Notes: generated from the letters alone by a model not told the origin. A stretch of DNA of 64,000 nucleotides from UBA1672 sp050633645 (GCA_050633645.1 JBOEGX010000001.1:434001-498000); one strand, 5' to 3'. Counted from the stretch's first letter, positions 8,277-17,863 are shown. Program-made: numbers and translations.

Positions 8277-9479
8277 TTAATGAAGGGCGGCACAGGCGCG
8301 CTGGATGCGCTTACAGGCTTCCGTAAGGTTTTCTGTACTGGTCGCATAAGAGATTCGGAAGTAAGGTGACAGACCAAACGCTGCGCCCTGAACGCAGGCA
8401 ACACCTTCACTTTCCAACAAATATGTGACGAAATCTTCATCGGTTTCAATAACTTTGCCATCTGGTGTTTTCTTGCCAATCAATCCCGCGCAAGACGGGT
8501 ACACGTAAAATGCGCCTTCTGGCTTTAGGCATTCAATGCCTTCGGCGGCGCTCAGCATATCAACGACCATGTCGCGGCGCTCTTTAAATACTCCGTTGCG
8601 CTCTTGTAAGAATGACTGATCACCGTTAAGTGCGGCTGTGGCTGCGGCTTGGGATATTGAGCACGGGTTTGACGTGCTTTGGCTTTGGATTTTAGACATG
8701 GCCTTAATAAGGTCTTTTGGCCCTGCGGCATAGCCAATGCGCCAACCCGTCATCGCATATGATTTTGATACACCATTACAGGTTAGAGTGCGGTCATAAA
8801 GCTTTGGCTCAACTTGCGCGGGGGTGTAATATTTAAACCCATCATAGACCAAATGCTCATACATATCATCGGTCATGATATAAACATGCGGATGCTTCAC
8901 CAGAACATCAGTAAGAGCCTTTAGTTCTTCGCGGGAATACGCGCCGCCCGTTGGATTTGACGGGGAATTAAATATAAACCATTTGGTTTTTGGCGTTATT
9001 GCGGCCTCGAGCTGCTCGGGCGTTAATTTAAAATCATTTTCCTTTTCACATGGAATGCTTATGGGTGTTCCCTCTGCGAGCAAAACCATATCTGGGTAAG
9101 ACACCCAATATGGAGCAGGAATGATTACCTCATCACCTGGATTAACAGAAGCCATTAGTGCATTGTAAAGAATTTGTTTTCCACCTGTTCCAACGCTCAC
9201 TTGTTCGCGGGTATACTCCAATTCATTATCACGTTTAAACTTGGCGATAATCGCATCTTTAAGCACGGGCGTACCATCAACGGCGGTGTATTTTGTATCA
9301 CCTGCATCGATTGCCGCCTTGGCTGCGTCCTTTATGAAGTCAGGCGTATCGAAATCTGGCTCTCCCGCTCCCAAACCAATTACATCACGACCAGCGGCCT
9401 TTAATTCACGTGCCTTATTTGTCACCGCAATGGTTGGTGAAGGCTTAATACGAGAAAGACGATTTGAAACGATGGACAT
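8277..9479 (-). CDS. aatA: Aspartate aminotransferase (class I/II PLP enzyme)
   Basis: A 400-residue subgroup Ib aspartate aminotransferase that interconverts aspartate/2-oxoglutarate and oxaloacetate/glutamate. The PLP-binding lysine is Lys239 in CNGVSKSYAMTGWRIGY. Other family blocks are GAGEPDFDTPDFIKDAA, the NSPSNPTGG motif near 171-179, and the carboxylate-binding arginine in PYFRISYATS. A purine-rich stretch precedes the ATG at 9479. The gene reads alone, convergent with the hydrolase before it. Prephenate or other amino-acid specificity cannot be excluded. Confidence 0.93.
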   Translation of the reverse strand: MSIVSNRLSRIKPSPTIAVTNKARELKAAGRDVIGLGAGEPDFDTPDFIKDAAKAAIDAGDTKYTAVDGTPVLKDAIIAKFKRDNELEYTREQVSVGTGGKQILYNALMASVNPGDEVIIPAPYWVSYPDMVLLAEGTPISIPCEKENDFKLTPEQLEAAITPKTKWFIFNSPSNPTGGAYSREELKALTDVLVKHPHVYIMTDDMYEHLVYDGFKYYTPAQVEPKLYDRTLTCNGVSKSYAMTGWRIGYAAGPKDLIKAMSKIQSQSTSNPCSISQAAATAALNGDQSFLQERNGVFKERRDMVVDMLSAAEGIECLKPEGAFYVYPSCAGLIGKKTPDGKVIETDEDFVTYLLESEGVACVQGAAFGLSPYFRISYATSTENLTEACKRIQRACAALH

Positions 9480-9567
9480 GGTAACTCCTTGTTTTAATTA
9501 TGGTGCATGCGCCAAAAATGCGACGACACGGAATACAATATGCCGTTTAAGTTTTTATGGCACAATT

Positions 9568-10605
9568 CTAAAACGCTATGTTTTGAAATGCACGCCGTAT
9601 ATCGTTTCCATCTAAATCATTTATGAGCGTAAAATCAACCCCTTCTTTTTCAAACCATGATTTTAGCGGTGCAAGGATGGGAGACTTTAAAGATTCAATC
9701 ATATAACTTTGCAAACGGGGGATATGTATGAGGTATTTATCACGCTCCTGCTCTGCTGCGAGTTTTATGAACAGGCCAAGCACCCGCCCATGAAATTGCG
9801 CGGCGAGAACGCGATACCATAATTTAAAGTTTTTTCTTTCTGTTTCAGACATTTGCGCGCAATATCTTTCAATCATATTTGCCTTAATATCAGCGGGGAC
9901 ATCCACGCGGGCATCTTCTAATAAATTCATCAAATCATACGGCAACGGACCATTTAAGGCGTCTTGGAAGTCAATCAAAGCGCATTTTTTTATACCCTGT
10001 TCTGTTGGTTGATAAATCAGATTTTCAAGGTGATAATCCCCATGAACAAAGCCCTGTGGGCATGGCGGCAGAGAGCTTTCAATGGTATCCCAAACACTCA
10101 AAAAACCTTGAGTTGTTTCTTCTGATGGCTGCGCCCCACGAATAAAAGTTACATAGTAATCAATGAGTTGGCGTCTGTTTTTATGGATACGACTTTGGTT
10201 ATATTGTGGTAAATTCGGGGGTTGAGCATCACGAAGAACACACAAAACATCTGTGGCGGATTGGTAGAGATTTTGTGGAGTTTCTATATTTTTCCTTAGC
10301 GCTTCGCCGAAGGATGTTTCACCGAGGTCTTCAAATAATGCAAAGCCATTTTTCTCATATAACTCAATACATTGTGGGGATTTTATACCATTATCATTGA
10401 TCCATTTTCCGATACGGATAAAATCCAAAAGCTCTGCTCTGCTTTCAGAATTAACCTCAGGATAAAGCATTAGAACGAATTTCTGATCACTTTTTATGCC
10501 CCGAAAATATTCTCTGGGTGATGCATCACGCGGAAGTGGCGTTATATTTTCTACACCAATTTGTGATTTTAGAGTGCTAATATCGATTTTATCACTGCTA
10601 ATCAT
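9568..10605 (-). CDS. Aminoglycoside-phosphotransferase-fold sugar kinase (AmgK-like)
   Basis: A 345-residue small-molecule kinase of the APH fold. The catalytic loop is HGDYHLENLIY (His188-Asn195, catalytic Asp190) and the metal-binding LIDFQDAL carries Asp212. The N-terminal PRDASPREYFRG is typical of the alphaproteobacterial group that includes AmgK, the N-acetylmuramate/N-acetylglucosamine 1-kinase of peptidoglycan recycling. The usual partners tsaE and murU are not seen in this window, so the assignment rests on sequence only. Two bases separate it from the upstream hypothetical gene, indicating an operon. Confidence 0.75.
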   Translation of the reverse strand: MISSDKIDISTLKSQIGVENITPLPRDASPREYFRGIKSDQKFVLMLYPEVNSESRAELLDFIRIGKWINDNGIKSPQCIELYEKNGFALFEDLGETSFGEALRKNIETPQNLYQSATDVLCVLRDAQPPNLPQYNQSRIHKNRRQLIDYYVTFIRGAQPSEETTQGFLSVWDTIESSLPPCPQGFVHGDYHLENLIYQPTEQGIKKCALIDFQDALNGPLPYDLMNLLEDARVDVPADIKANMIERYCAQMSETERKNFKLWYRVLAAQFHGRVLGLFIKLAAEQERDKYLIHIPRLQSYMIESLKSPILAPLKSWFEKEGVDFTLINDLDGNDIRRAFQNIAF

Positions 10606-10607
10606 AA

Positions 10608-11018
10608 TTAGTATCGATTTTTTCGATCATCTTTTGTGCGGCTGGCGGCTATTTTATGGATGGCATCGATATGTTGTTTCGATGCAATTTTACGACGGCT
10701 CCCCACTGGGTTTTGCTGACCGAAGACTGTTGATTCGCTCGCGGCGACTGCGCGGAGCAAATCCATACCAAAATTATCCTGCTTTTTGATGGATGGCGAT
10801 GCGGATTCGGGATGACGTTTTTCAAGCTCTGCCCTGCCTGAGGCAACGCGGTCAACCTGGTAAGACACAATACCATCCAAGTGTGGAAGGGTCAGAGCGC
10901 TTAATAGCTTCAGATCGTTTTGTGCAAGGCTGATGAGGTGTTTTCGCGCACGCGCTGTATTGCCACCATGAAGGCTTAACGATTCCCTTATTTTTTCTTC
11001 TGCATATTCTTTGGACAT
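10608..11018 (-). CDS. Conserved hypothetical protein in the AmgK-like operon
   Basis: A soluble 136-residue protein with no recognised domain. The frame is open from 11057, but the ATG at 11018 (MSKEYAEEKIRESLSLHGGN) has an AAGG ribosome-binding site at the right distance and is preferred. The N-terminal 60 residues look helical and resemble repeats of the kind found in small alphaproteobacterial proteins (HGGNTARARKHLISLA). The C-terminal part is rich in charged and polar residues. It ends two bases before the kinase gene, so the two are very likely translated from one mRNA. Confidence 0.7.
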   Translation of the reverse strand: MSKEYAEEKIRESLSLHGGNTARARKHLISLAQNDLKLLSALTLPHLDGIVSYQVDRVASGRAELEKRHPESASPSIKKQDNFGMDLLRAVAASESTVFGQQNPVGSRRKIASKQHIDAIHKIAASRTKDDRKNRY

Positions 11019-11090
11019 AGTACACCTTATATAATTTGCACGCATTAAGAGTGCCATATAATCGTTAAGAAATCTAAAGATTTGAATATT

Positions 11091-14000
11091 TTATCCCGAT
11101 AATCCTGCAAGCTCTTTCATTAATGTACGCACGCCCTTAACGCGCATTTGAGTTTTTGGCCACGCACGCGTTGCTGATAATTTTTGATCGGGGCGGATTT
11201 TTACTGTTCCCGCCTTTGTCATGATCCATTTCATAATACCATCAACATTGGGGGGGATGTTTTTGTGGAATTCGATAATTGCGCCTTTTGGCCCCGCATC
11301 GACTTTCGATACGCCCGCGATTTTGCATAGCATTTTTATTTGGAGAATTTCGAGCAGGTTTTCGACCTCATCAGGAAGCACACCGAAGCGGTCAATCATT
11401 TCCGCGGCAAAGCCCTCTATCTCATCCTTTTCATCAAGGTCATTGAGGCGGCGATACAGGCTCATCCGAACACCGAGATCCTCGACATAAGTTTCGGGGA
11501 TGAGAACCGATGCACCAAGATTAATTTGCGGTGACCATTGATCTGGCGTAGCGTCTTCTATTTCCGTGACACCTGAGCGTGCGGCGGCTACGGCTTCTTC
11601 TAGCATTTGCTGATATAGCTCCACCCCTATTTCGCGGATATGACCGCTTTGTGCGTCGCCAAGTAAGTTTCCCGCGCCACGAATATCCATATCATGTGAG
11701 GCAAGCTGGAAGCCTGAACCGAGGGTATCGAGCGTTTCCATGACCTCTAAACGCTTTTGCGCCAAGGGGTTCAAAACTGTGTTTGGTTTATAGGTGAGAT
11801 AAGCGTAAGCACGTTGTTTTGATCGCCCGATGCGCCCCCTGATTTGATAAAGTTGCGACAGACCAAACATATCGGCACGGTGGACAATCATCGTATTGGC
11901 GGTTGGAATATCAATACCGCTTTCGATGATATTGGTTGCAAGAAGTACATCATATTGCCCATCATAAAAGGCGGTCATGCGGTCTTCTAGCTCAGTTGGT
12001 GTCATTTGACCATGCGCATCAATCACCTTTACTTCCGGCGCAATCTCACGCAGCATTTCGGCTATATCTTTTAAATCCTTAACGCGCGGCACAACGTAGA
12101 AGCTCTGCCCGCCGCGATAATGTTCGCGTAGCAAAGCATCGCGGATCACAACCGTATCAATTGGCATCACGAAAGTGCGCACCGCGAGGCGATCAACGGG
12201 CGGGGTCGTAATAAGGCTCATTTCCTTCACACCTGTTAATGACATTTGCAGGGTGCGCGGGATTGGCGTGGCGGTCAAGGTGAGGACGTGGATATTGCTT
12301 TTAATCTCTTTCAGTTTTTCTTTTTGCTTTACGCCGAAACGCTGTTCCTCATCAACAATTAAAAGACCAAGGTTATTGAATTTCATGGATTTAGCAAAAA
12401 GAGCATGTGTGCCGATAACAATTTGAACAGAGCCATCGGCCAATCCTCTCTTCGCGCGCTCTGCGTCCTTTGGTGTAACCATGCGCGAAAGCTGCTCGAT
12501 GCGAATCCCCATACCTGCGAAACGCTTTTGAAAATTGTTATAATGTTGGCGAGCGAGTAATGTTGTCGGCACAGCAATGGCCACCTGAACACCTGACATT
12601 GCCGCAACATAAGCCGCGCGAAGGGCTACCTCGGTTTTACCAAAACCGACATCGCCGCAGACGAGATGATCCATGGGGTACGTGCCCGCCAGCCCCTCTA
12701 ACACAGAATTTATGCTGCGCTCTTGATCTTCGGTTTCCACGTAAGGGAAGCGTGCGCAGAACTCGTTATACAGCTCGGGTGATACTTCAAGCTTATCTGC
12801 TTTTTTCAGCTGTCTCGCCGCAGCAATACCAAGGAGCTTATCGGCTATCTCCATTAGGTTTTTCTTGGCCTTGGCTTTACGGGCTTGCCACCCTGCGCCG
12901 CCGAGTTTATCAAGCTGCGTTGTGCCTTCATCAGAACCAAAACGCGAAAGAACATCGAGGTTGACAACAGGCACATAAAGGCGGTCACCGCCCGCATATT
13001 CGATTTTAAGGCAATCATATTGCGTGCCCGCAGCATCAACTGTTTCAAGCGCGATAAATCGCCCTATTCCATGATCAAGATGCACGACCAGATCATTCTC
13101 ATCCAAAGCAGACACTTCGGTGAGGAAGTTATCGGCCTTACGGCTTTTCTTTGCCTTACGCGCGAGGCGATCACCGAGGATGTCCTGCTCACTCAATACC
13201 GCAATATCCAGCGCAACAAATCCATGTTCAAGTGCAACAACACACAGGCCGATTTGGTGTGGCTTCAGCTTTTTTAAATCGCGTGGGTCTTTGATATCAA
13301 TAATGTCTGTTATGTTCGCATTTTCCATCAACCCCTTAAGGCGCGTGGCGGAACCTTCGCTATATGCTGCGATGAGGGTTTGTTTTTTAGCTGCCATTTG
13401 CGCGGTGATGTGCTTGCGGAGTTCAGCAAACACATCGCCATTGGGCAAGCTGCGAATATCGGCGAAGTCACGCCCTTTTCTTGCCTCTTCATCAGGGGCG
13501 GCTATCCCTTCGGGCGCACCGAAGGGCGATAGAGTGTGTGAAGCATTGGTGCAATTTTGCCATTCTCGCTCTTCTATATATAACGTTTCAACGGGCAGAG
13601 GGTGATAAATTGATCCTGATAATGTCCCCTTTGTTTGCTTCTTCTCTCTGTCCTTTGCCGCGCGCGCAAGCGTCATCCGCGCATCATAAAAGTCGCGAAT
13701 TTGCACCATGCGCTCGGTATAGGAATCGCGGGCATGGTGATCGAAAAGAACAGCAGCGTTTGGGGTATAGTCGAATATGGTGTTCATTTTATCGTAAAAC
13801 AGTGGTAGCCAATGCTCCATCCCGTTATAGCGGCGGCCTTCGCTGACCGCGTCATAAAGCGGGTCATCATTCTGCACCACACCAAAGGCTTCGCGGTAGG
13901 CGCTACGAAATTTTGATATTGAGGATTCGTTTAAGAAGAATTCGGTCACAGGCTCTAGGGATAGTGACTTGATTGGTGCATCGGTGCGTTGTGTCAACGG

Positions 14001-14621
14001 ATCAAAAGACTTTATACTTTCGACCTCATCACCAAATAGATCTAGACGCACTGGTTGCTCATAGCCAGCGGGGAATATATCCACAATGCCGCCGCGCACC
14101 GCGTAATCTCCCGTTTCACGCACTGTATCATTTCGCACATAGCCATTTTGGGTCAAGAACAGGTTCATATGATCCAAATTTATTCGCTCGCCGACGGATG
14201 CGATAAAGCTGGCTTCACGCAGGGTTTCGCGTGGCATGACCCGTTGCAAGGCAGCATTAACACTGGTGAGGAGAATGCGGGGGTAGCGCTGCTTTTCATT
14301 ATCCCATAGCATAAGTTTTGTTAAGTTTGCGACGCGCGCGGCAACAACATCACCATGCGGGGACACGCGGTCATAGGGGAGGCAGTCCCAAGCAGGCAAG
14401 GTTAGTACTTTTACATCGGGGGCAAAAAATGCGAGTAAATCCTGAAGTGCGGCGATACGCGCATCATCAAGAGCAATATGCACCAAAACACGATCATCCG
14501 CCATAATATCACGGGCACGGCGGGCAAGAAGCCGTGCATCTTCCCCTTCTGGAACGCCGTAAATAATATTGGCATCGCCTTGTTTTTCGGTATTGGCGGC
14601 TAAATTGTGCACAGAATTCAC
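11091..14621 (-). CDS. mfd: Transcription-repair coupling factor Mfd
   Basis: Mfd pushes stalled RNA polymerase off damaged DNA and recruits UvrA. The 1176 residues show the UvrB-homology region (about 1-350), the RNA polymerase interaction domain (DLVVHLDHGIGRF...LKIEYAGGDRLYVPV), and the RecG-like translocase. The translocase has Walker A (CGDVGFGKTEVALRAAY), Walker B DEEQRFG, TATPIPRTL, and QLYQIRGRIGRS. The C-terminal TRCF domain ends the protein. The length matches the family. The start at 14621 is 82 bases from the divergent btaA start. In many alphaproteobacteria mfd is beside sdhE and recG; here btaAB and a secreted-protein gene lie in between. Confidence 0.97.
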   Translation of the reverse strand: MNSVHNLAANTEKQGDANIIYGVPEGEDARLLARRARDIMADDRVLVHIALDDARIAALQDLLAFFAPDVKVLTLPAWDCLPYDRVSPHGDVVAARVANLTKLMLWDNEKQRYPRILLTSVNAALQRVMPRETLREASFIASVGERINLDHMNLFLTQNGYVRNDTVRETGDYAVRGGIVDIFPAGYEQPVRLDLFGDEVESIKSFDPLTQRTDAPIKSLSLEPVTEFFLNESSISKFRSAYREAFGVVQNDDPLYDAVSEGRRYNGMEHWLPLFYDKMNTIFDYTPNAAVLFDHHARDSYTERMVQIRDFYDARMTLARAAKDREKKQTKGTLSGSIYHPLPVETLYIEEREWQNCTNASHTLSPFGAPEGIAAPDEEARKGRDFADIRSLPNGDVFAELRKHITAQMAAKKQTLIAAYSEGSATRLKGLMENANITDIIDIKDPRDLKKLKPHQIGLCVVALEHGFVALDIAVLSEQDILGDRLARKAKKSRKADNFLTEVSALDENDLVVHLDHGIGRFIALETVDAAGTQYDCLKIEYAGGDRLYVPVVNLDVLSRFGSDEGTTQLDKLGGAGWQARKAKAKKNLMEIADKLLGIAAARQLKKADKLEVSPELYNEFCARFPYVETEDQERSINSVLEGLAGTYPMDHLVCGDVGFGKTEVALRAAYVAAMSGVQVAIAVPTTLLARQHYNNFQKRFAGMGIRIEQLSRMVTPKDAERAKRGLADGSVQIVIGTHALFAKSMKFNNLGLLIVDEEQRFGVKQKEKLKEIKSNIHVLTLTATPIPRTLQMSLTGVKEMSLITTPPVDRLAVRTFVMPIDTVVIRDALLREHYRGGQSFYVVPRVKDLKDIAEMLREIAPEVKVIDAHGQMTPTELEDRMTAFYDGQYDVLLATNIIESGIDIPTANTMIVHRADMFGLSQLYQIRGRIGRSKQRAYAYLTYKPNTVLNPLAQKRLEVMETLDTLGSGFQLASHDMDIRGAGNLLGDAQSGHIREIGVELYQQMLEEAVAAARSGVTEIEDATPDQWSPQINLGASVLIPETYVEDLGVRMSLYRRLNDLDEKDEIEGFAAEMIDRFGVLPDEVENLLEILQIKMLCKIAGVSKVDAGPKGAIIEFHKNIPPNVDGIMKWIMTKAGTVKIRPDQKLSATRAWPKTQMRVKGVRTLMKELAGLSG

Positions 14622-14702
14622 TCTATTCTCTTAAAATTGTTGTTTGCGTTCGAAATGCTTTTTATATATAGATTGCAGTCTATTTCAAGGGACATCGACA
14701 TT

Positions 14703-15995
14703 ATGAGTGCGGATACAAGACTTTTGAGTGAAACAGATACAGTTGCAGATAAAAAGCTGCTTAAAAAAGCAGTTCTTGGTCACGGCAATAAGGCCACGTC
14801 AAAGCGCGGCTTTCAAGAACGCATGTTTACAGCCGCATTTAGTGGTTTCGTGTATCCGCAAATTTGGGAAGATCCCGAAGTTGATATCCCAGCCATGAAG
14901 ATTGATAACACCACCCGCATTATGACGATATGTTCGGGCGGGTGTAATATGATGAATTACTTGACGGAGAGCCCGGCATCTGTAACGGCGGTGGATTTGA
15001 ACCCGCATCATGTGGCGCTTGGGCGGCTCAAAATTGCGGCGCTTAAACACCTTCCCGATTATGATAGCTTTTTCCTGTTCTTTGGGTGCGCCGATGATGC
15101 ACAGAATATTGTGAATTACGATAAATATATTAAGCCAAACCTTGATAAATATACGCGTGATTATTGGGAGAAGAAAGTATTCCCACATGGTCGGCGCATT
15201 AATATGTTCAAAAAGAATTTTTACCGTTTTGGATTACTTGGAAAATCTATTGGTATGGTTCATTTGGTTGCAAAGATGTACGGGCAGAACCCGCGTGACC
15301 TTTTAAAGGCGCGAAGCATGGAAGAGCAAAAGGTTATTTTTGACCGCACGCTTGGCCCGCTTTTCAATAAACGCTTTGTGAAAATGATGTGCGGTAAACC
15401 AGAGTCTTTATATGGGCTTGGTATTCCCCCTTCTCAATTTGATGAGCTGAACGAATCTGCGAAGGGTGATATGGCATCATTGCTTAAGGCGCGTTTAGAG
15501 CGCATGGCGTGTCAATTCCCGATCTCTGATAACTATTTCGCATGGCAGGCCTTTGGCCGCGGATATGACCGTGAGAACCGTGTTGCTCTGCCGCGTTACC
15601 TTAAGGAAGAGAACTATGCGACGTTAAAGGCGAATATCGACAATGCAAAGGTGGAGCATTGCACCATCACCGAATATCTTGATAAGCAAGGCGCGGACAG
15701 CGTTGATGCCTATGTCTTTTTGGACGCGCAGGATTGGATGAATGATGACCAGCTCAATGATTTGTGGGAGGCTGTATTGCGCTCTGCCACGGATGGGGCG
15801 CGGGTCATCTTCAGAACGGCGGGGGATCACAGCCCACTGACCGAAGGCCTTAAAGAAGATACTCTTTCACCATGGGAATATGATGAGAGTTTGGCCGCAC
15901 CGCGTAATGAGCAAGATAGATCATCAATTTATGGAGGATTTCATACCTATACATTGGATCGTAAAAAGAGCAAAAAAGATACAAAGGCGGCATAG
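14703..15995 (+). CDS. btaA: BtaA: SAM:diacylglycerol 3-amino-3-carboxypropyltransferase
   Basis: BtaA transfers the aminocarboxypropyl group of SAM to diacylglycerol, the first step to the betaine lipid DGTS. The 430-residue product has family blocks AAFSGFVYPQIWEDPEVD, ICSGGCNMMNYL (SAM-binding), AVDLNPHH and GIPPSQF, and ends with a conserved DAYVFLDAQDWM region. The frame opens at 14607, but the ATG at 14703 has AAGGGAC upstream and fits the family length. btaB follows after three bases. DGTS commonly replaces phospholipids under phosphate limitation; no clear Pho box was recognised here. Confidence 0.92.
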   Translation: MSADTRLLSETDTVADKKLLKKAVLGHGNKATSKRGFQERMFTAAFSGFVYPQIWEDPEVDIPAMKIDNTTRIMTICSGGCNMMNYLTESPASVTAVDLNPHHVALGRLKIAALKHLPDYDSFFLFFGCADDAQNIVNYDKYIKPNLDKYTRDYWEKKVFPHGRRINMFKKNFYRFGLLGKSIGMVHLVAKMYGQNPRDLLKARSMEEQKVIFDRTLGPLFNKRFVKMMCGKPESLYGLGIPPSQFDELNESAKGDMASLLKARLERMACQFPISDNYFAWQAFGRGYDRENRVALPRYLKEENYATLKANIDNAKVEHCTITEYLDKQGADSVDAYVFLDAQDWMNDDQLNDLWEAVLRSATDGARVIFRTAGDHSPLTEGLKEDTLSPWEYDESLAAPRNEQDRSSIYGGFHTYTLDRKKSKKDTKAA

Positions 15996-15998
15996 AAT

Positions 15999-16766
15999 AT
16001 GGCGATAAATGCTATGAAATCACAATCAAATGATGCCGCAAGCAATATGGCAGATGAAACAGAAGACAGGCCTGTAGCTAAGATGGTAAATCAAAAACCG
16101 GCAAATGATGTAGGCAGTGAAGACCAAATCAAAAAGAACATGGACAACATGTATCGTTGGACGCGTCACATTTATGATTTGACCCGTAAGTATTACCTGC
16201 TCGGCAGGGATAGCCTGATTGAAAATCTAGACGCGAAAGACGGTGAAGCCGTTTGTGAAGTTGGATGCGGGACGGCGCGGAACTTGATCAAGATTGCTAA
16301 GCGGTATCCTAAGGCGCATATCTATGGATTGGATGCATCGGATGAGATGTTAAAGACCGCACGCGCGCATGTAGAGCATGCCGAATTGGAAAATGGTGTG
16401 ACTTTGAAGCAAGCCTTTTCGCAGAGTTTTAAACCTGATGAGCTTTTTGGCATTGATGCGCCGCTTGATAAAATTGTGTTTTCATATGCCCTGTCGATTA
16501 TTCCACCATGGCAGGAATCGGTGGATCACGCGCTTGAATTGCTTCCCCAAGGTGGAGAGATTCACGTTGTGGATTTTGGTGGGCAGGAAGATTTACCAAA
16601 AGCATTCAGTAAATTCGTGTTTTGGTGGCTTGATAAATTCCACGTGTATCATAAGCCCGAAATCTTGAACTATATGAAACGATTAGAGGCCGAGGGCAAA
16701 GGCTCGCTTACGGTTCATCATATGTATAAACGCTATGCGTATCGCGCGGTATTTAAGAAGGTTTAG
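15999..16766 (+). CDS. btaB: BtaB: N-methyltransferase of betaine-lipid synthesis
   Basis: BtaB methylates diacylglyceryl-homoserine three times to give DGTS. The 255-residue protein contains SAM motif I (VCEVGCGTARNLIKIA), the acidic motif II (YGLDASDEM), and a C-terminal WWLDKFHVYHKPEILNYM block seen in BtaB proteins. It has about 45 extra polar N-terminal residues compared with shorter homologues; an internal methionine at MDNMYRW could be an alternative start. It starts three bases after btaA, so both form one operon. Confidence 0.9.
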   Translation: MAINAMKSQSNDAASNMADETEDRPVAKMVNQKPANDVGSEDQIKKNMDNMYRWTRHIYDLTRKYYLLGRDSLIENLDAKDGEAVCEVGCGTARNLIKIAKRYPKAHIYGLDASDEMLKTARAHVEHAELENGVTLKQAFSQSFKPDELFGIDAPLDKIVFSYALSIIPPWQESVDHALELLPQGGEIHVVDFGGQEDLPKAFSKFVFWWLDKFHVYHKPEILNYMKRLEAEGKGSLTVHHMYKRYAYRAVFKKV

Positions 16767-16768
16767 TT

Positions 16769-17356
16769 TTAATAAGACGTTGCTATCCATTGCTCTATTC
16801 CTGCAGGATTTTCACCATGCCGCCCCTTTACTATAATTGTAACCAACATATGTGTATTACTTGGCATCTGATTTTCCGATTCAAAACTCATAGCAAGCGG
16901 AATTTGTACTGCGGCCTGCTCGGATCCTGCAACTGGCCCACAGGACTGAATTTCAATTTCATTCTCACGCCTATCATCGACCGTCGTTGATAACGATTGC
17001 TTTTTCTTCTTCACTAAATCGGGTATCGTGGATCTGTCTAATGCCCCTCTAAAACTCTTCCAGCCACGCTTAGTAAAATATTTTGATATTTCTTCAAATT
17101 GTTCAACTTGATTATCATGACGGAACGTCATGGCCTGCGTAACAGCATGGACCGACCAAGCGATCAGAACGCTTTCTGGTAAACCACTACAAATACCGTT
17201 TGGTAAATCTTCTGGTGTCTTCTCATCTTGCTTATTCTTCTCGTCTTCTTCACTCCATAAAAGCTCGCGCGTTTCATTTTCCATACCATCGGGCATAGAA
17301 AATACTGGGTGAATAGTGATCAACAATACAGATAGAATAAATGCTATTTTTTGCAT
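16769..17356 (-). CDS. Hypothetical exported protein
   Basis: A 195-residue protein with a signal peptide (hydrophobic residues 5-18, likely cleavage after VFSM or nearby). The mature part is acidic and lysine/glutamate-rich near 30-50 (ELLWSEEDEKNKQDEK) and has two cysteines that could form a disulfide. AGAGGAGC is a strong ribosome-binding site in front of the ATG at 17356. No domain was recognised. It converges on btaB with two bases between the stops and follows sdhE by 12 bases, so it may be in the sdhE transcript. Confidence 0.7.
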   Translation of the reverse strand: MQKIAFILSVLLITIHPVFSMPDGMENETRELLWSEEDEKNKQDEKTPEDLPNGICSGLPESVLIAWSVHAVTQAMTFRHDNQVEQFEEISKYFTKRGWKSFRGALDRSTIPDLVKKKKQSLSTTVDDRRENEIEIQSCGPVAGSEQAAVQIPLAMSFESENQMPSNTHMLVTIIVKGRHGENPAGIEQWIATSY

Positions 17357-17368
17357 TTTAATGCTCCT

Positions 17369-17662
17369 CTAAACAAACTCGAACGCCAATAACTTCACAA
17401 ATACGCCCATTGACACTATGTCATCGGGGGCGGGTTCTTTTTGCGTGATCCAATTATACAAATCGGGGTCGTTATTGCATAGGAGGGTGTCATACTCGCT
17501 TAGCTCTTCTTCTGTGAAGGTCGGCACGTGTGCCTTGGCGAAGCGCCCCATTATAACGTCCATTTCCTTTATCCCGCGATGGTCAGAGCGGAAAATTAAA
17601 CGCCGGCGCTTATTATCCAATGGCTCGTCTTTTTTGCCTGCGGGCTCCATAAAATCACTCAT
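17369..17662 (-). CDS. sdhE: Succinate dehydrogenase assembly factor 2 family (SdhE)
   Basis: SdhE helps insert covalent FAD into succinate dehydrogenase. The 97-residue protein has the family core RRLIFRSDHRGIKEMDVIMGRFA with the functional RGxxE motif (RGIKE), followed by the EYDTLLCNNDPDLYNWI helix. Length matches family members, with about 18 extra N-terminal residues. AGGAATT lies before the ATG at 17662. It is divergent from recG. No sdh structural genes are in the window. Confidence 0.9.
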   Translation of the reverse strand: MSDFMEPAGKKDEPLDNKRRRLIFRSDHRGIKEMDVIMGRFAKAHVPTFTEEELSEYDTLLCNNDPDLYNWITQKEPAPDDIVSMGVFVKLLAFEFV

Positions 17663-17735
17663 AATAATTCCTGTTTCTATTTAAATTTATTTTTATCAAA
17701 ACAAATTTAAAGTTCTCATTTGCCGAACATGCTTT

Positions 17736-17795
17736 CGGGCTTTTCGCCCGCCCCGCACTTACTCTGTACAATTTCAAATCAAAATAATTTGAAAT
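17736..17795. repeat. Dispersed structured intergenic repeat, copy 1
   Basis: CGGGC-loop-GCCCG at 17736-17750 is followed by a conserved unpaired block to about 17773. A 9-bp inverted repeat then spans 17771-17779 (ATTTCAAAT) and 17787-17795 (ATTTGAAAT). A near-identical block occurs at 45954-46024, where the second stem has different bases but is still paired. It lies in the divergent sdhE/recG gap. Confidence 0.65.
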
Positions 17796-17839
17796 CACTA
17801 TATAATGCTATCTCTAAATTTCGTAACAATCTTGAAAAA

Positions 17840-17863
17840 GATCCTTCACTTTGTTCAGGATGA
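17840..17863. repeat. GATCCTTC...AGGATGA short palindromic repeat
   Basis: The segment contains ATCCT (17841-17845) and AGGAT (17857-17861) as inverted arms. It looks like the short element of type TCATCCTGA(N)GAAGGATC seen in intergenic regions of many bacterial genomes. Only one copy was seen in this window. Confidence 0.45.
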
